Positions 40,535 through 50,513 of a stretch of DNA of 64,000 nucleotides are shown piece by piece (within the stretch, counting starts at the first letter, position 1; each line of letters starts with the position of its first letter). A program made the position numbers and the translations under genes. Source of the DNA: an uncultured Pelagibacteraceae bacterium (lineage in GTDB: Bacteria > Pseudomonadota > Alphaproteobacteria > Pelagibacterales > Pelagibacteraceae); assembly GCA_902615715.1 (NCBI GenBank), contig CACMQA010000005.1, positions 1 through 64,000 of the forward strand, in the 5' to 3' direction. The notes under the pieces were generated by a model. That model was not told where the DNA came from. It saw only the letters and a program-made list of their open reading frames with translations, and did not search any database.

Positions 40535-41152
40535 ATGAAAAAGTTTCCAGACACCATACCTGTCTTTCCTTTAAGTGGAGTAATATATTTTCCTAAGACA
40601 AATCTTCCGTTAAATATATTTGAGGAAAGATACCTTAGTCTAGTTAATGATGCTTATAATAATGATCAATTAATGGGCATGGTTCAATCGAAAAAGGAAG
40701 ATAGTAGTGTTTATCAAATAGGATGTTTAGGAAAAATAAGCGACTTGCAAAAAATAAAAGATGGAAGAATTTTGATTAACTTAACTGGTATTTCAAGATT
40801 TAAAATATTAGAGGAAGTTTCTAACAATAAATTATACAGAGAGTTTAAAGTTGACTATTCTAACTTCGAGAATGATATTAAAGACGCAAAAAATGTTGAA
40901 GATACAAGGCCCCTTATGGATAAAGCAAAAACTTTCTTTAAAAGAAACGGACTTTTGTTAAATTGGAAAGAATTTGATAAACTAGATCAATCACAAAAAA
41001 TTAATACATTATCTATGATAGCCCCCGTTACAAATGAAGAAAAGCAAAAATTGCTAGAAGCAATATCAATGAAAGAAAAAATTAACGTACTTGAAAGTAT
41101 AATTAGTTTTTATTTGTACGAAACAGGTTTGAATAATCAGACTATACAATAA
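40535..41152 (+). CDS. LON peptidase substrate-binding domain protein
   Basis: IPVFPLSGVIYFPKTNLPLNIFEERYL; standalone LON N-terminal domain. Confidence 0.92.
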   Translation: MKKFPDTIPVFPLSGVIYFPKTNLPLNIFEERYLSLVNDAYNNDQLMGMVQSKKEDSSVYQIGCLGKISDLQKIKDGRILINLTGISRFKILEEVSNNKLYREFKVDYSNFENDIKDAKNVEDTRPLMDKAKTFFKRNGLLLNWKEFDKLDQSQKINTLSMIAPVTNEEKQKLLEAISMKEKINVLESIISFYLYETGLNNQTIQ

Positions 41153-41159
41153 ACTAGAA

Positions 41160-42434
41160 TTAATTTGCTGATTTGTTCATAGAATCGAAAAAGTCAGCGT
41201 TATTTTTCGTATTTTTTAACTTTGCTATTAAGAATTCTATTCCATCCATTGTACCCATCGGGCTTATAATTCTTCTTAATACATTCATCTTAGAAAGATC
41301 ATCTTTTTCAAATAATAGCTCTTCTCTTCTTGTTCCTGATCTTGTTATGTCAAGAGCGGGGTAAATTCTTTTATCGGCGACTTTTCTATCAAGAATTAAT
41401 TCTGAATTTCCGGTACCTTTAAACTCTTCAAAAATAACTTCATCCATCCTACTACCTGTATCAATTAAAGCCGTAGAGATTATAGTTAATGATCCCCCTT
41501 CTTCAACATTTCTTGCTGCTCCGAAAAATCTCTTTGGCCTTTGGAGTGCATTAGCATCTACACCGCCGGTTAAGACTTTTCCTGAACTTGGAATAACAGC
41601 ATTATATGCCCTACCTAATCGAGTAATTGAATCTAATAAAATAACAACATCTTTTTTATGTTCTACCAACCTTTTAGCTTTTTCAATTACCATCTCTGCA
41701 ACAGCAACGTGTCTTGATGCCGGCTCATCAAATGTTGAAGCCACTACTTCCCCTTTTACAGATCTTTGCATATCTGTAACTTCTTCAGGCCTCTCATCAA
41801 TTAACAGAACCATTAAATAACATTCCGGATGATTAGCAGTTATTGATTGTGCTATATTTTGGAGAATTATAGTCTTTCCTGCTCTTGGGGGTGAAACAAT
41901 TAGTGATCGCTGTCCTTTACCTATTGGGCTAACTAAATCTATTAATCTTGCTGTATTGTCGGGTTTTTTTTCAATTTTTGTGCTTTCGACTTCTAATTTA
42001 ATCCTCTCATTTGGATAAAGGGGGGTTAGGTTATCAAAGGCAATTTTGTTTTTTCCTTTTTCTGGTTCATCAAAATTAATTTTATTTACTTTTAGTAAAG
42101 CAAAATACCTTTCCGCATCTTTTGGGCCTCTTATTTCACCTTCAACCGAGTCTCCTGTTCTCAAACCAAATCTTCTTATTTGACTTGGGCTTACATAAAT
42201 ATCATCTGGTCCAGGCAAATAATTAGACTCGATTGCTCTTAAAAAACCGAAACCATCTTGCAATACTTCCAGCACCCCTGTTGCAGTAATTTGCTCATTT
42301 TTTTCTGCTAATTTTTTTAAAATCGCAAAAAGAATTTCTTGCTTTCTTAATGTACTAGGATTTTCAATACCAAGCTTTTCGGCTTCATTAATTAGCTCGG
42401 CTGGGTTCTTTTGCTTTAGTTCTTGTAAATTCAT
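41160..42434 (-). CDS. rho: transcription termination factor Rho
   Basis: [46 protein letters not shown]. Confidence 0.97.
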   Translation of the reverse strand: MNLQELKQKNPAELINEAEKLGIENPSTLRKQEILFAILKKLAEKNEQITATGVLEVLQDGFGFLRAIESNYLPGPDDIYVSPSQIRRFGLRTGDSVEGEIRGPKDAERYFALLKVNKINFDEPEKGKNKIAFDNLTPLYPNERIKLEVESTKIEKKPDNTARLIDLVSPIGKGQRSLIVSPPRAGKTIILQNIAQSITANHPECYLMVLLIDERPEEVTDMQRSVKGEVVASTFDEPASRHVAVAEMVIEKAKRLVEHKKDVVILLDSITRLGRAYNAVIPSSGKVLTGGVDANALQRPKRFFGAARNVEEGGSLTIISTALIDTGSRMDEVIFEEFKGTGNSELILDRKVADKRIYPALDITRSGTRREELLFEKDDLSKMNVLRRIISPMGTMDGIEFLIAKLKNTKNNADFFDSMNKSAN

Positions 42435-42499
42435 GAGGTTAAGTTGATTATTGGGAAGTATTAAAAATATATGTCTTTTTTAGAAAAATTCAAGACCTT

Positions 42500-42931
42500 T
42501 TATAATGGCTTAAAAATCACAAGAAATACAGTGACAATAAGTATTATTGTAGGCACTTCATTTATAATTCTAAAGTACTTTGAAGGTTTAGTATTATTGT
42601 CCATTGCAAATTCTCCAAGATATTTTCCAAGTAAAAAATGATAAAAGGTTAATATAATAACTAGTGCTGTTTTAGCTTGCATCCATAATTCGGAAAAAAC
42701 ACTAAATCCGAGACTATGGATTAATAACACACCAAATAACCAAGATAGCAACATAGCTGGCATCATGATATAATTATAAAGTTTTCTTTCCATTGTTTTA
42801 AATACTGTTTTTTGAGATTCATGATTTGCTTCTGAATGATAAACGAATATTCTTGGTAAATACAAAAGTCCTGCCATCCATGAAATAACTGCTATCAGAT
42901 GTAATGATTTGAACAAGAGATAAATATTCAT
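42500..42931 (-). CDS. hemJ: protoporphyrinogen oxidase HemJ
   Basis: LFKSLHLIAVISWMAGLLYLPRIFVYH, four TM, beside hemH. Confidence 0.92.
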   Translation of the reverse strand: MNIYLLFKSLHLIAVISWMAGLLYLPRIFVYHSEANHESQKTVFKTMERKLYNYIMMPAMLLSWLFGVLLIHSLGFSVFSELWMQAKTALVIILTFYHFLLGKYLGEFAMDNNTKPSKYFRIINEVPTIILIVTVFLVIFKPL

Positions 42932-42933
42932 CT

Positions 42934-43926
42934 TTAAATATATTTTTTAACTAGCTTTTCAAACAAATTGATATGATCTGAATTATCATTAAGGCATGGT
43001 ATTAAATCAAAATTTTTACCGCCATTTTCTATAAAGCTTTCTCTTCCTTGAATATCGATTTCCTCTAAAGTTTCCACACAATCAGAAGCAAAACCTGGAC
43101 AAATAACTAATAGGTTTTTAATTCCTTTGCTTGGTAAACTTTCTAAGGTTTTGTCTGTATAAGGTGTCAGCCACTCTTGAGGCCCAAATCTTGATTGGAA
43201 AGTTGTCTTAATATCTATTTCATCAAAATTTTCTTTCATAAGTCTTGTGGTTTTGTGACAGTAGCAGTGATATGGATCTCCTTTATCGAAATATCTTTTG
43301 GGAATGCCATGATATGAGGATATTATTAAGTCTGGTTTCCAACTTATGCTTTCTAATTTTTCTTTAACACTTTTTATGAGGGCATCTATGTATATGGGTT
43401 CGCTTTCATAATGAGGTATTACTTGTAAACTTGGTTGCCACCTCATACCCATGAGCGACCTATAGACTTCATCACAAACAGTTGCTGTTGTTGCTGCTGC
43501 ATATTGCGGATATAAAGGAAGGATTATTATATTTTCACACCCAGCATCTTTGAGATTATTGAGTTTTGATTTTATACTAGGATTCCCGTATCTCATTGCG
43601 AAATCGACGATAAGTTTTTCATTCCCTATTTTACTATTTAATTTTTTTGCCTGGCTTCTTGTAAAATAGAGCAAAGGGGACTCGTTAGAGTCTTTTCTCC
43701 AAATTTTTTTATATGCGTGTGCTGTTTTCGATGGTCTAAAAGTAAGTATAAATAAGTTTAAAATGATTTGCCACAGCACAGGGTTAACTTCGATTACCCT
43801 TCTATCAGATAGGAACTCTTTTAAATATTTTCTTATATCCCACCAACTTGTAGAGTCTGGCGTTCCTAAATTTACTAGGAGAATACCGGTTTTACCGAAT
43901 TTTACTTCTGGGTGATCGTTCTGCAT
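42934..43926 (-). CDS. hemH: ferrochelatase
   Basis: GILLVNLGTPDS, SYHGIPKRYFDKGDPYHCYC, CPGFASDCVETLEEI. Confidence 0.95.
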   Translation of the reverse strand: MQNDHPEVKFGKTGILLVNLGTPDSTSWWDIRKYLKEFLSDRRVIEVNPVLWQIILNLFILTFRPSKTAHAYKKIWRKDSNESPLLYFTRSQAKKLNSKIGNEKLIVDFAMRYGNPSIKSKLNNLKDAGCENIIILPLYPQYAAATTATVCDEVYRSLMGMRWQPSLQVIPHYESEPIYIDALIKSVKEKLESISWKPDLIISSYHGIPKRYFDKGDPYHCYCHKTTRLMKENFDEIDIKTTFQSRFGPQEWLTPYTDKTLESLPSKGIKNLLVICPGFASDCVETLEEIDIQGRESFIENGGKNFDLIPCLNDNSDHINLFEKLVKKYI

Positions 43927-43928
43927 TA

Positions 43929-44933
43929 TTAATAGTCTCTATAAAATTTTATTAGTTTATCTACTTTTTCTGGGTTTGTTTCTGGTAACATACCATGTCC
44001 TAGATTAAAAACATAAGGCAAACCTTTAAATGCGTCTAAATATTTTCTAACATTATTGTAAATTTCTTCATCAGATAATAACAAAATTTTTGGGTCTAGA
44101 CCGCCCTGAATTACTGTACCTTTAAGATTTTGTTTAGCCCACTTAGGATCAACATTGTAATCTATATTTATCCCATCAGGTTTTACTAAATTATTAAAAT
44201 CTTCATAGTTCTCCCCTATTCCTCTTGGAAAACAAATTACTGGTATACCTTTTTTTTTACAAAACTCTACGATTTTAAAGTTTGGAACATAACAAAAACT
44301 ATTAAGATCTTCTTGTGGTATTAGTCCGGCCCAAGAATCAAAAATTTGAACTACATCAGCTCCAGCTTTAATTTGATTATCGATATGTAAACAGAGATAG
44401 TTTATTAATTTTTCCAATACTAAAACAATTTCATTTTTTTTCTTGTTAATTATCTTTAAGTCAATTTCTTTTTTATTTAATTTAGCTCCAAACATGTATA
44501 TTAATAAAGTCCATGGAGCTCCTATAAAAGATATTAATGATTTTTCTTTATCTAATTTTTTTCTAGTTATTTCTATTGCCTTGTAAACTGGTTTAAGTTT
44601 TTCAATAAAATCAATGTCGTTATTTTTTAAAAAATTATTAAGATTAAAATTTTCTAATTTTGGTCCATGATTTTTTAAAAATTCAACTTTTTGATTGAGA
44701 GCATAAGGTACCATTAATATGTCTGAAAAAATTATTGCAGAATCCAAATTGAACCTTTTAATAGGTTGTAAGGTGATTTCAGAACTTAACTCACTATTCA
44801 GACAAAGATTAATAAAATTTTGATTTTGTGATCTAATTTTTTTAAATTCAGGCAGATAACGGCCTGCTTGTCTCATAAACCAGACTGATTTACAAATTTT
44901 TTTATTTATTAAGATTTCTTTAAGATTGCTCAT
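43929..44933 (-). CDS. hemE: uroporphyrinogen decarboxylase
   Basis: VWFMRQAGRYLPEF, FSDILMVPYAL, NLGHGMLPETNPEKV. Confidence 0.95.
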   Translation of the reverse strand: MSNLKEILINKKICKSVWFMRQAGRYLPEFKKIRSQNQNFINLCLNSELSSEITLQPIKRFNLDSAIIFSDILMVPYALNQKVEFLKNHGPKLENFNLNNFLKNNDIDFIEKLKPVYKAIEITRKKLDKEKSLISFIGAPWTLLIYMFGAKLNKKEIDLKIINKKKNEIVLVLEKLINYLCLHIDNQIKAGADVVQIFDSWAGLIPQEDLNSFCYVPNFKIVEFCKKKGIPVICFPRGIGENYEDFNNLVKPDGINIDYNVDPKWAKQNLKGTVIQGGLDPKILLLSDEEIYNNVRKYLDAFKGLPYVFNLGHGMLPETNPEKVDKLIKFYRDY

Positions 44934-45204
44934 TAAATAATTAAAAGTTTAAAAGTATAATTTAAGCTTTAGGTCCTGTTAATTGGTTATATAACGAATT
45001 ATACAATTTTTATACATGGTGACATTTATAAGTTTCTTCGATTTTATTGAGTTTTATGACTTTATTTATTTTATAAACATTAAAAAATCCTTATTATCAA
45101 CATCCAATAAATTGTTAAAATATTGTTGATTAATGTTAGTCTTTTTTTTTAGAATTTTCTTTAAATGTAAAACATTGATTAATTAATATTTTATTAACAA
45201 AGTT
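44934..45204. other. candidate chromosomal replication origin (oriC)
   Basis: Largest gap in the window (271 bp), divergent hemE/ppsR(DUF299) synteny as at alphaproteobacterial Cori; TTATNAACA boxes at 45071, 45094, 45191; TTAA-N7-TTAA at 45183-45197. Confidence 0.6.
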
Positions 45205-46023
45205 ATGAACGAAAAATACAATGTATATCTTGTGTCTGACTCAACTGGTGAAACTCTAGATAGAATATTTTTATCTTTAAAATCTCAATTTGCAAATTTT
45301 GAATATGAAAAGAAAGAATTTGCTTTTGTTAGAACTGAGCAACAAATTGATAAAATTATCAAAGAATGTAACAAAATCGAGAATGCAATAATATTATACA
45401 CGATTGTTGAAACTAAATTGGCTAAATATCTTGCTAGTCAAAGTGAAAAATTTTCTGTTCCTTGTTTCGGTGTTTTAGGAAATTTAATTTTGAGTTTTTC
45501 AAAACTTTTAAACCAAAAAGCAATTCATAAGCCTAGTGCACAGCACGTTTTAGATGAAGATTATTATAAAAGAATAGAAGCTATTCAGTTTACCATGTCC
45601 CATGATGATGGGAAAAAAGTAGATGATTTGAAAAATGCGGATGTAATTTTATTAGGTGTTAGTAGAACGAGCAAAACCCCTACATCAATATATCTAGCTA
45701 ATAGAGGCTATAAAACAGTCAACATACCTTTAGTATTAGATCAAAAAATTCCAGATGAACTAAAAAAAAATAATTCTTCATGTATAATTGGTTTAATTGC
45801 AGACCCAGAGAGATTATCGGATATTAGAAGAAACAGAGTAGCAATAATGAAAGATCAAAAATTAAAAGATTATACTAATTTAGACTCTATAAAAAAAGAG
45901 GTGGAAGACTCAAAAAATCTTTTTAAAAGGAATAACTGGCCTATTATTGATGTTACAAGAAGATCTGTTGAGGAAACGGCAGCTTCAATTTTAAAAATTA
46001 TAGATATAAAGAAAAGTAAATGA
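45205..46023 (+). CDS. ppsR: pyruvate, phosphate/water dikinase regulatory protein (DUF299 kinase/pyrophosphorylase)
   Basis: YLVSDSTGETL, LGVSRTSKTPTSIYLANRGYKTVNIPLV, DVTRRSVEETAA. Confidence 0.94.
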   Translation: MNEKYNVYLVSDSTGETLDRIFLSLKSQFANFEYEKKEFAFVRTEQQIDKIIKECNKIENAIILYTIVETKLAKYLASQSEKFSVPCFGVLGNLILSFSKLLNQKAIHKPSAQHVLDEDYYKRIEAIQFTMSHDDGKKVDDLKNADVILLGVSRTSKTPTSIYLANRGYKTVNIPLVLDQKIPDELKKNNSSCIIGLIADPERLSDIRRNRVAIMKDQKLKDYTNLDSIKKEVEDSKNLFKRNNWPIIDVTRRSVEETAASILKIIDIKKSK

Positions 46024-46604
46024 AAATTATTTTAGCATCTAAGAGTGGTGTAAGAAAAAAAATTTTAGATAAATATAAAATTGATAACGAGGTTATCGTT
46101 TCAAATGTAGATGAAGATGAAATTAAGAACTCACTTTTATTGGAAGGAGCGAGCCCAATGATGATTTCAAAAAATTTGGCAGAGATAAAATCGATAAAAG
46201 TAAGCACCAAAAATCCAGACCGGTTAATTTTAGGAGCAGATAGTGTAATTTCATTAAACGATGAACTTATAAACAAACCCAAAACCAGAGATGAAGCTTT
46301 ATCAATCCTAAAGAAACTGAATAATTCAGTGCACTACTTAATCAGCTCTGTATGTATTTCAAAAAATGGATCCATGATTTGGAATCATACTGACTCATCG
46401 GAGTTAAAAATGAAAAATCTTACTGAAAATTTATTAGTTGATTATTTAAATAAAATTAAAACAGAAACTTTACTTGCTTATGGTGTATATCAAATTGAAG
46501 CCAATGGTTTAGATTTATTTGAATATATTAAAGGAGATAAAGATTCTATAATGGGATTACCAATAAGACAGATTATCAATTACATTAATCAATATAAAAA
46601 ATGA
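46020..46604 (+). CDS. maf: Maf family nucleotide pyrophosphatase
   Basis: ILASKSGVRKKIL, ILGADSVISL, YGVYQIEANGLDLFEYIKGDKDSIMGLPI. Confidence 0.93.
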   Translation: MKIILASKSGVRKKILDKYKIDNEVIVSNVDEDEIKNSLLLEGASPMMISKNLAEIKSIKVSTKNPDRLILGADSVISLNDELINKPKTRDEALSILKKLNNSVHYLISSVCISKNGSMIWNHTDSSELKMKNLTENLLVDYLNKIKTETLLAYGVYQIEANGLDLFEYIKGDKDSIMGLPIRQIINYINQYKK

Positions 46605-47419
46605 AAAAAAAATTTGGTATAATCGGCAATCCTATTAAACACTCTTTATCACCTGTATTGCATAATTATTGGTTTGAAAAATATGGTCTGAACGCAACCT
46701 ATTCCATAATCGAAGCAGAAGATAGAGATCTTAAAAACATAATAAAAAAAATTAGAGATCGAGAACTTACTGGAATAAATGTTACTTTACCATTTAAACA
46801 AAAAATAATACATCAAACTGATAGAATTATTAATGATGCTGAATTCACTGGATCCGTAAATACTATTTTACTCGATAATGATAAGATAATCGGTGAGAAT
46901 ACAGATGTGTATGGTCTACAAGCTGCTTACTTAAAAGAAATAGATAACTGCGGGAGCAAAGATGCATTGGTAATTGGAGCTGGTGGCGTCTCACCCTCAG
47001 TAATTTTGTCCTTACAGAAATCTGGCGTAAAAAAAATTTCAATAACAAATCGAACTAACGAAAAGTGTATATTCCTTAAGAAAAAGTTTAATTACTTAAG
47101 TATTATCCCTTGGAAAAATTTAGAAAATGAAATAAAAAATTTTGATATAATTATCAATGCTACAAGTTTAGGTTTAAAAGATTTCGAGGATTTTAACTTT
47201 AATTTCTCAAATACAAAAGCGAGCGTTATTTATATAGATACAATTTATAATCCCTTAGAAACGAAAACTTACCGTTTTCTTAAAGAGGAGGGAAAAAAAG
47301 TTTTTAACGGACTTGATATGTTTATTTATCAGGGACAAAAATCTTTTTATTTATGGAATAAAATTAATCCTGAAATTGATAATGGAATAATTGAATTACT
47401 AAATTCAAAATTAAAATGA
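46601..47419 (+). CDS. aroE: shikimate dehydrogenase
   Basis: GIIGNPIKHSLSPVLHNYWF, GINVTLPFKQ, GENTDVYGL. Confidence 0.95.
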   Translation: MKKKFGIIGNPIKHSLSPVLHNYWFEKYGLNATYSIIEAEDRDLKNIIKKIRDRELTGINVTLPFKQKIIHQTDRIINDAEFTGSVNTILLDNDKIIGENTDVYGLQAAYLKEIDNCGSKDALVIGAGGVSPSVILSLQKSGVKKISITNRTNEKCIFLKKKFNYLSIIPWKNLENEIKNFDIIINATSLGLKDFEDFNFNFSNTKASVIYIDTIYNPLETKTYRFLKEEGKKVFNGLDMFIYQGQKSFYLWNKINPEIDNGIIELLNSKLK

Positions 47420-47982
47420 TTAAAATTGGAATTACAGGGTCTTTAGCATCTGGCAAAACAACCGCCAGTAAAATATTATCTAAAAACCGTGGGCCTCTTT
47501 TTAGTGCAGATATAGAGGTGAAGGAACTTTATAAACGAAAAAGTTTTAAATCGCTTTTAAAAAAAAAATTTGGTTTAGAGAATAATAGACAAATAAAAAA
47601 GTCTATTAGAAGATTAGTACTAAAAAATAAGAGAAATTTAAAAAAACTTGAAAAAATAATTCACCCCCTAGTAAGATTAAAAATGAGAAAATTTATCTCT
47701 AAAAATAAAAATAAAAAGATTCTTTTTTTTGAAATACCACTATTAATTGAGAGTAAATTAATGAAGTATTTTAACGTTTTAATTTTTATAAAAGCAAAAG
47801 AAAAATTAAGGCTAAGAAGGTTTATGTTAAAAAAAGGTGATAAGAAATTATTTAAGTTTCTAAATAATCAACAAATCATTGATAAGCATAAGATTAAATT
47901 TTGTGATCACGTAGTTGTAAATGATAAGAATTTATATATTTTAAAAAAAAAACTTTTACATATAATAAGTGATTATGAGTGA
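47416..47982 (+). CDS. coaE: dephospho-CoA kinase
   Basis: KIGITGSLASGKTTASKIL, IHPLVR, IPLLIESKL. Confidence 0.92.
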   Translation: MIKIGITGSLASGKTTASKILSKNRGPLFSADIEVKELYKRKSFKSLLKKKFGLENNRQIKKSIRRLVLKNKRNLKKLEKIIHPLVRLKMRKFISKNKNKKILFFEIPLLIESKLMKYFNVLIFIKAKEKLRLRRFMLKKGDKKLFKFLNNQQIIDKHKIKFCDHVVVNDKNLYILKKKLLHIISDYE

Positions 47983-48634
47983 AGTATTTTTAGATACGGA
48001 AACAACTGGTCTATCATTTAAAGATGGCCACAAAATTGTTGAAATTGCTTGTATTGAAACTAATGATTTGATCCCGACTGGTAATATTTTCCATAAGTTA
48101 ATAAATCCTAAAAGAAATATGCCAAACGAAGCTTTTAAGGTTCACGGTTTTTCTGAAGATTTTTTAAAAGATAAAGAGACTTTTGATGAAATTGCAGAAG
48201 ATTTTTTAAATTTTATTAAAAATAAAAAAATTATTATACATAATGCTCCATTTGATTTGAGTTTTTTAGATGGAGAACTGAGACTAAGTCAAAAAGAGAA
48301 AATTAATAAAAGATTAGTGATTGACTCGTTAGATATAGCTAGAAACAAATTTCCTGGAACCTCGAATTCTCTAGATGCCTTATGTAAAAGATTTAACATA
48401 GATCTCTCCCGTAGAACAAAGCACAATGCATTATTAGATTGCGAGTTATTGAGAGAAGTTTATATAAATTTGCTAGATGTTAAAGAACCTAGATTTAATC
48501 TTGCAAATAATTTTTCTGAACAAAGCATTAGTAAAGTAAAAGATTATGAAAAAAAAATAGTAAAAATTTCAGAGGATGAGTTAGAAAAACACAAAAATTT
48601 TTTGAAATCTGAGCTTAAAAAAAACTTTTATTGA
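47975..48634 (+). CDS. dnaQ: DNA polymerase III epsilon subunit
   Basis: MSEVFLDTETTGLSFKDGHKIVEIACIE, HNAPFDLSFLD, KHNALLDCELL. Confidence 0.94.
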   Translation: MSEVFLDTETTGLSFKDGHKIVEIACIETNDLIPTGNIFHKLINPKRNMPNEAFKVHGFSEDFLKDKETFDEIAEDFLNFIKNKKIIIHNAPFDLSFLDGELRLSQKEKINKRLVIDSLDIARNKFPGTSNSLDALCKRFNIDLSRRTKHNALLDCELLREVYINLLDVKEPRFNLANNFSEQSISKVKDYEKKIVKISEDELEKHKNFLKSELKKNFY

Positions 48635-49047
48635 ACTTTTTTCACTCTATATAATTTTTCAAAATCAACTTTCTCATTTATTTTCACATCCTTAAAACCT
48701 GAATTTTCAAATAAAAAAACAAAAATTTGTCTTAACTCAAAATAAATCTCAGTTGGAACCTTAATAAGTATAATTTTTTCTATTTCCTCCTTTTGTAAAT
48801 TTTTTTTGTGCAATTCCACAATAGTTGAATAAATTATTTTAGTTTCAATTTTTTCAAAGTCATCTTTAATAGGCAAAAGACTTAAGCTTGTTAAAACTTC
48901 AATTATATTTTGGTTAACCTGATTGCTTTTAATATCAATATTTATTTTATAATTAGATATGTTTTTAGATAAAAGAAAAAATGTTTTCGGATTAGGAATA
49001 TTAAATTTTAAGTCTTTGATATATTTCCCTATAATTTTATAGTTCAT
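48628..49047 (-). CDS. secB: protein-export chaperone SecB
   Basis: YIKDLKFNIPNP start, DIKSNQVNQNIIEV, diverged; lies beside fxsA and dnaQ. Confidence 0.75.
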   Translation of the reverse strand: MNYKIIGKYIKDLKFNIPNPKTFFLLSKNISNYKINIDIKSNQVNQNIIEVLTSLSLLPIKDDFEKIETKIIYSTIVELHKKNLQKEEIEKIILIKVPTEIYFELRQIFVFLFENSGFKDVKINEKVDFEKLYRVKKVQ

Positions 49048-49453
49048 CTTTTTTATCTATTATTTCACCTTCGATAGTTTTTTCTTGATCTTTTTCTTTT
49101 GTTTTGGTCTTTGTTTTCAGAGTTATTTTAAATAATATTCTCCTTGTAAAAGGGATCAACAGAAGAAAACCAATAGAGTCTGTAAAAAAACCAGGTATGA
49201 TCAATAACAACGCTGCTATCGCTATAGATGCCCCCGACATTATTTCGTAAATTGGCATCTTGTTTTGATAAATGTTAATCATTCCTGACTTTAAAGTCTG
49301 AATTCCTTGTAGTTTCGCGAAATAGACACCAATAACTGCTGTAAGAAAAATTAGAGCTAGTGTATTTAAGGCTCCTATTTGACCTCCTATCTTAATTAAT
49401 AAGAATATTTCAAGCGCTGGTATCCCAATAAAAATAATAAAAAATGGGTTCAT
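49037..49453 (-). CDS. fxsA: FxsA family membrane protein
   Basis: PALEIFLLIKIGGQIGALNTL, LLIIPGFFTDSIGFLLLIPFTR. Confidence 0.92.
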   Translation of the reverse strand: MNPFFIIFIGIPALEIFLLIKIGGQIGALNTLALIFLTAVIGVYFAKLQGIQTLKSGMINIYQNKMPIYEIMSGASIAIAALLLIIPGFFTDSIGFLLLIPFTRRILFKITLKTKTKTKEKDQEKTIEGEIIDKKDEL

Positions 49454-49497
49454 TTGTCTGATACAAAAATATATGATTAATGTATATTTATCAAATT

Positions 49498-50100
49498 ATG
49501 AGTAATAGTTTTGGTTATTTAGATATAATTTTATTAGGCATGATCGCAGGATTTATAATTTTGCGACTTAGAAGTATTTTGGGCAGAAAAACTGGGCATG
49601 AGTCTAAAGTTTACCCAACCTTTGCTGAAAAAGATTTTCATGTCCCGAAGAACGAGGTTAAACCTGCAAAGCAAGATCTCGAGAGTTTAGAGGGAAATGA
49701 AAAGAAAGAATTTTTAAGAGGTGCAGAAATTGCTTATGAAAGTATTCTTAGCTCTTTTGCAACAGGCGATTTAATAAAATTAAAAAATTTATTATCCCCT
49801 AACATGTTTTCTAATTTTTCTGACGCAATCAAGTCTAGAAACAAAGATGGAATAAAATCTGAATTCACATTTGTTGGTGTGAAAGAGTCTTCTGTAGAAA
49901 AATACGAAAAAATCAAGGATAATTTATTTGCTACCGTAAAATTTGTTGCCGAAGTTATTTCTGTCAAGAAAGATAAAGATAACAAAATAATAGAGGGTAA
50001 CCCCGATAAAATTAAATTCGTAACAGATAGTTGGAAATTTACTAAAAATATAAAACAAAAAGGCCCTAATTGGTATTTGTCTGAAATTATCAGTAAGTGA
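49498..50100 (+). CDS. Tim44/TimA family protein
   Basis: N-terminal TM, Tim44-like C-terminal domain (GAEIAYESILSSFATGDLIKLKNLLSPNMFSNFSDAI). Confidence 0.88.
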   Translation: MSNSFGYLDIILLGMIAGFIILRLRSILGRKTGHESKVYPTFAEKDFHVPKNEVKPAKQDLESLEGNEKKEFLRGAEIAYESILSSFATGDLIKLKNLLSPNMFSNFSDAIKSRNKDGIKSEFTFVGVKESSVEKYEKIKDNLFATVKFVAEVISVKKDKDNKIIEGNPDKIKFVTDSWKFTKNIKQKGPNWYLSEIISK

Positions 50101-50513
50101 TTAAGAAAAAAGATCCTAGCCAAGAAGATAAAAAAACTTGGGATGAATATATCAAGAACCCATCGGATATTTACGATAAAGATCAAGTAACTTCTGATAG
50201 TACTCAGAGAAGAGAGCGTTATAAATTTGATCTACATGGTTTTACTTTAGATGAAGCAAACAACAAAGTAAAAGAAATCATAGAATATTGTATAAAAAAG
50301 AAATTTAAAGAGTTATTGCTAATAACTGGAAAAGGAATTCATTCAACAAATGATGAAGATGCATACATATCTAAAAACCTAGGAAAATTAAAATATTCTG
50401 TTCCTGAATTCATAAAAACTTCAGAATTAAACAAATTTATTATTTCAATCAATAATGCCGAAAAAAAAGATGGTGGTGAAGGAGCAATAATAATTAGGTT
50501 GAGAAATTTATAA
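50097..50513 (+). CDS. Smr/MutS2 domain protein
   Basis: [36 protein letters not shown]. Confidence 0.92.
   Translation: MIKKKDPSQEDKKTWDEYIKNPSDIYDKDQVTSDSTQRRERYKFDLHGFTLDEANNKVKEIIEYCIKKKFKELLLITGKGIHSTNDEDAYISKNLGKLKYSVPEFIKTSELNKFIISINNAEKKDGGEGAIIIRLRNL

Noticed and set aside
49734-50186. 150-aa minus-strand ORF opposite Tim44-like and Smr genes
   Set aside because: Antisense to two supported CDSs; no family motif.
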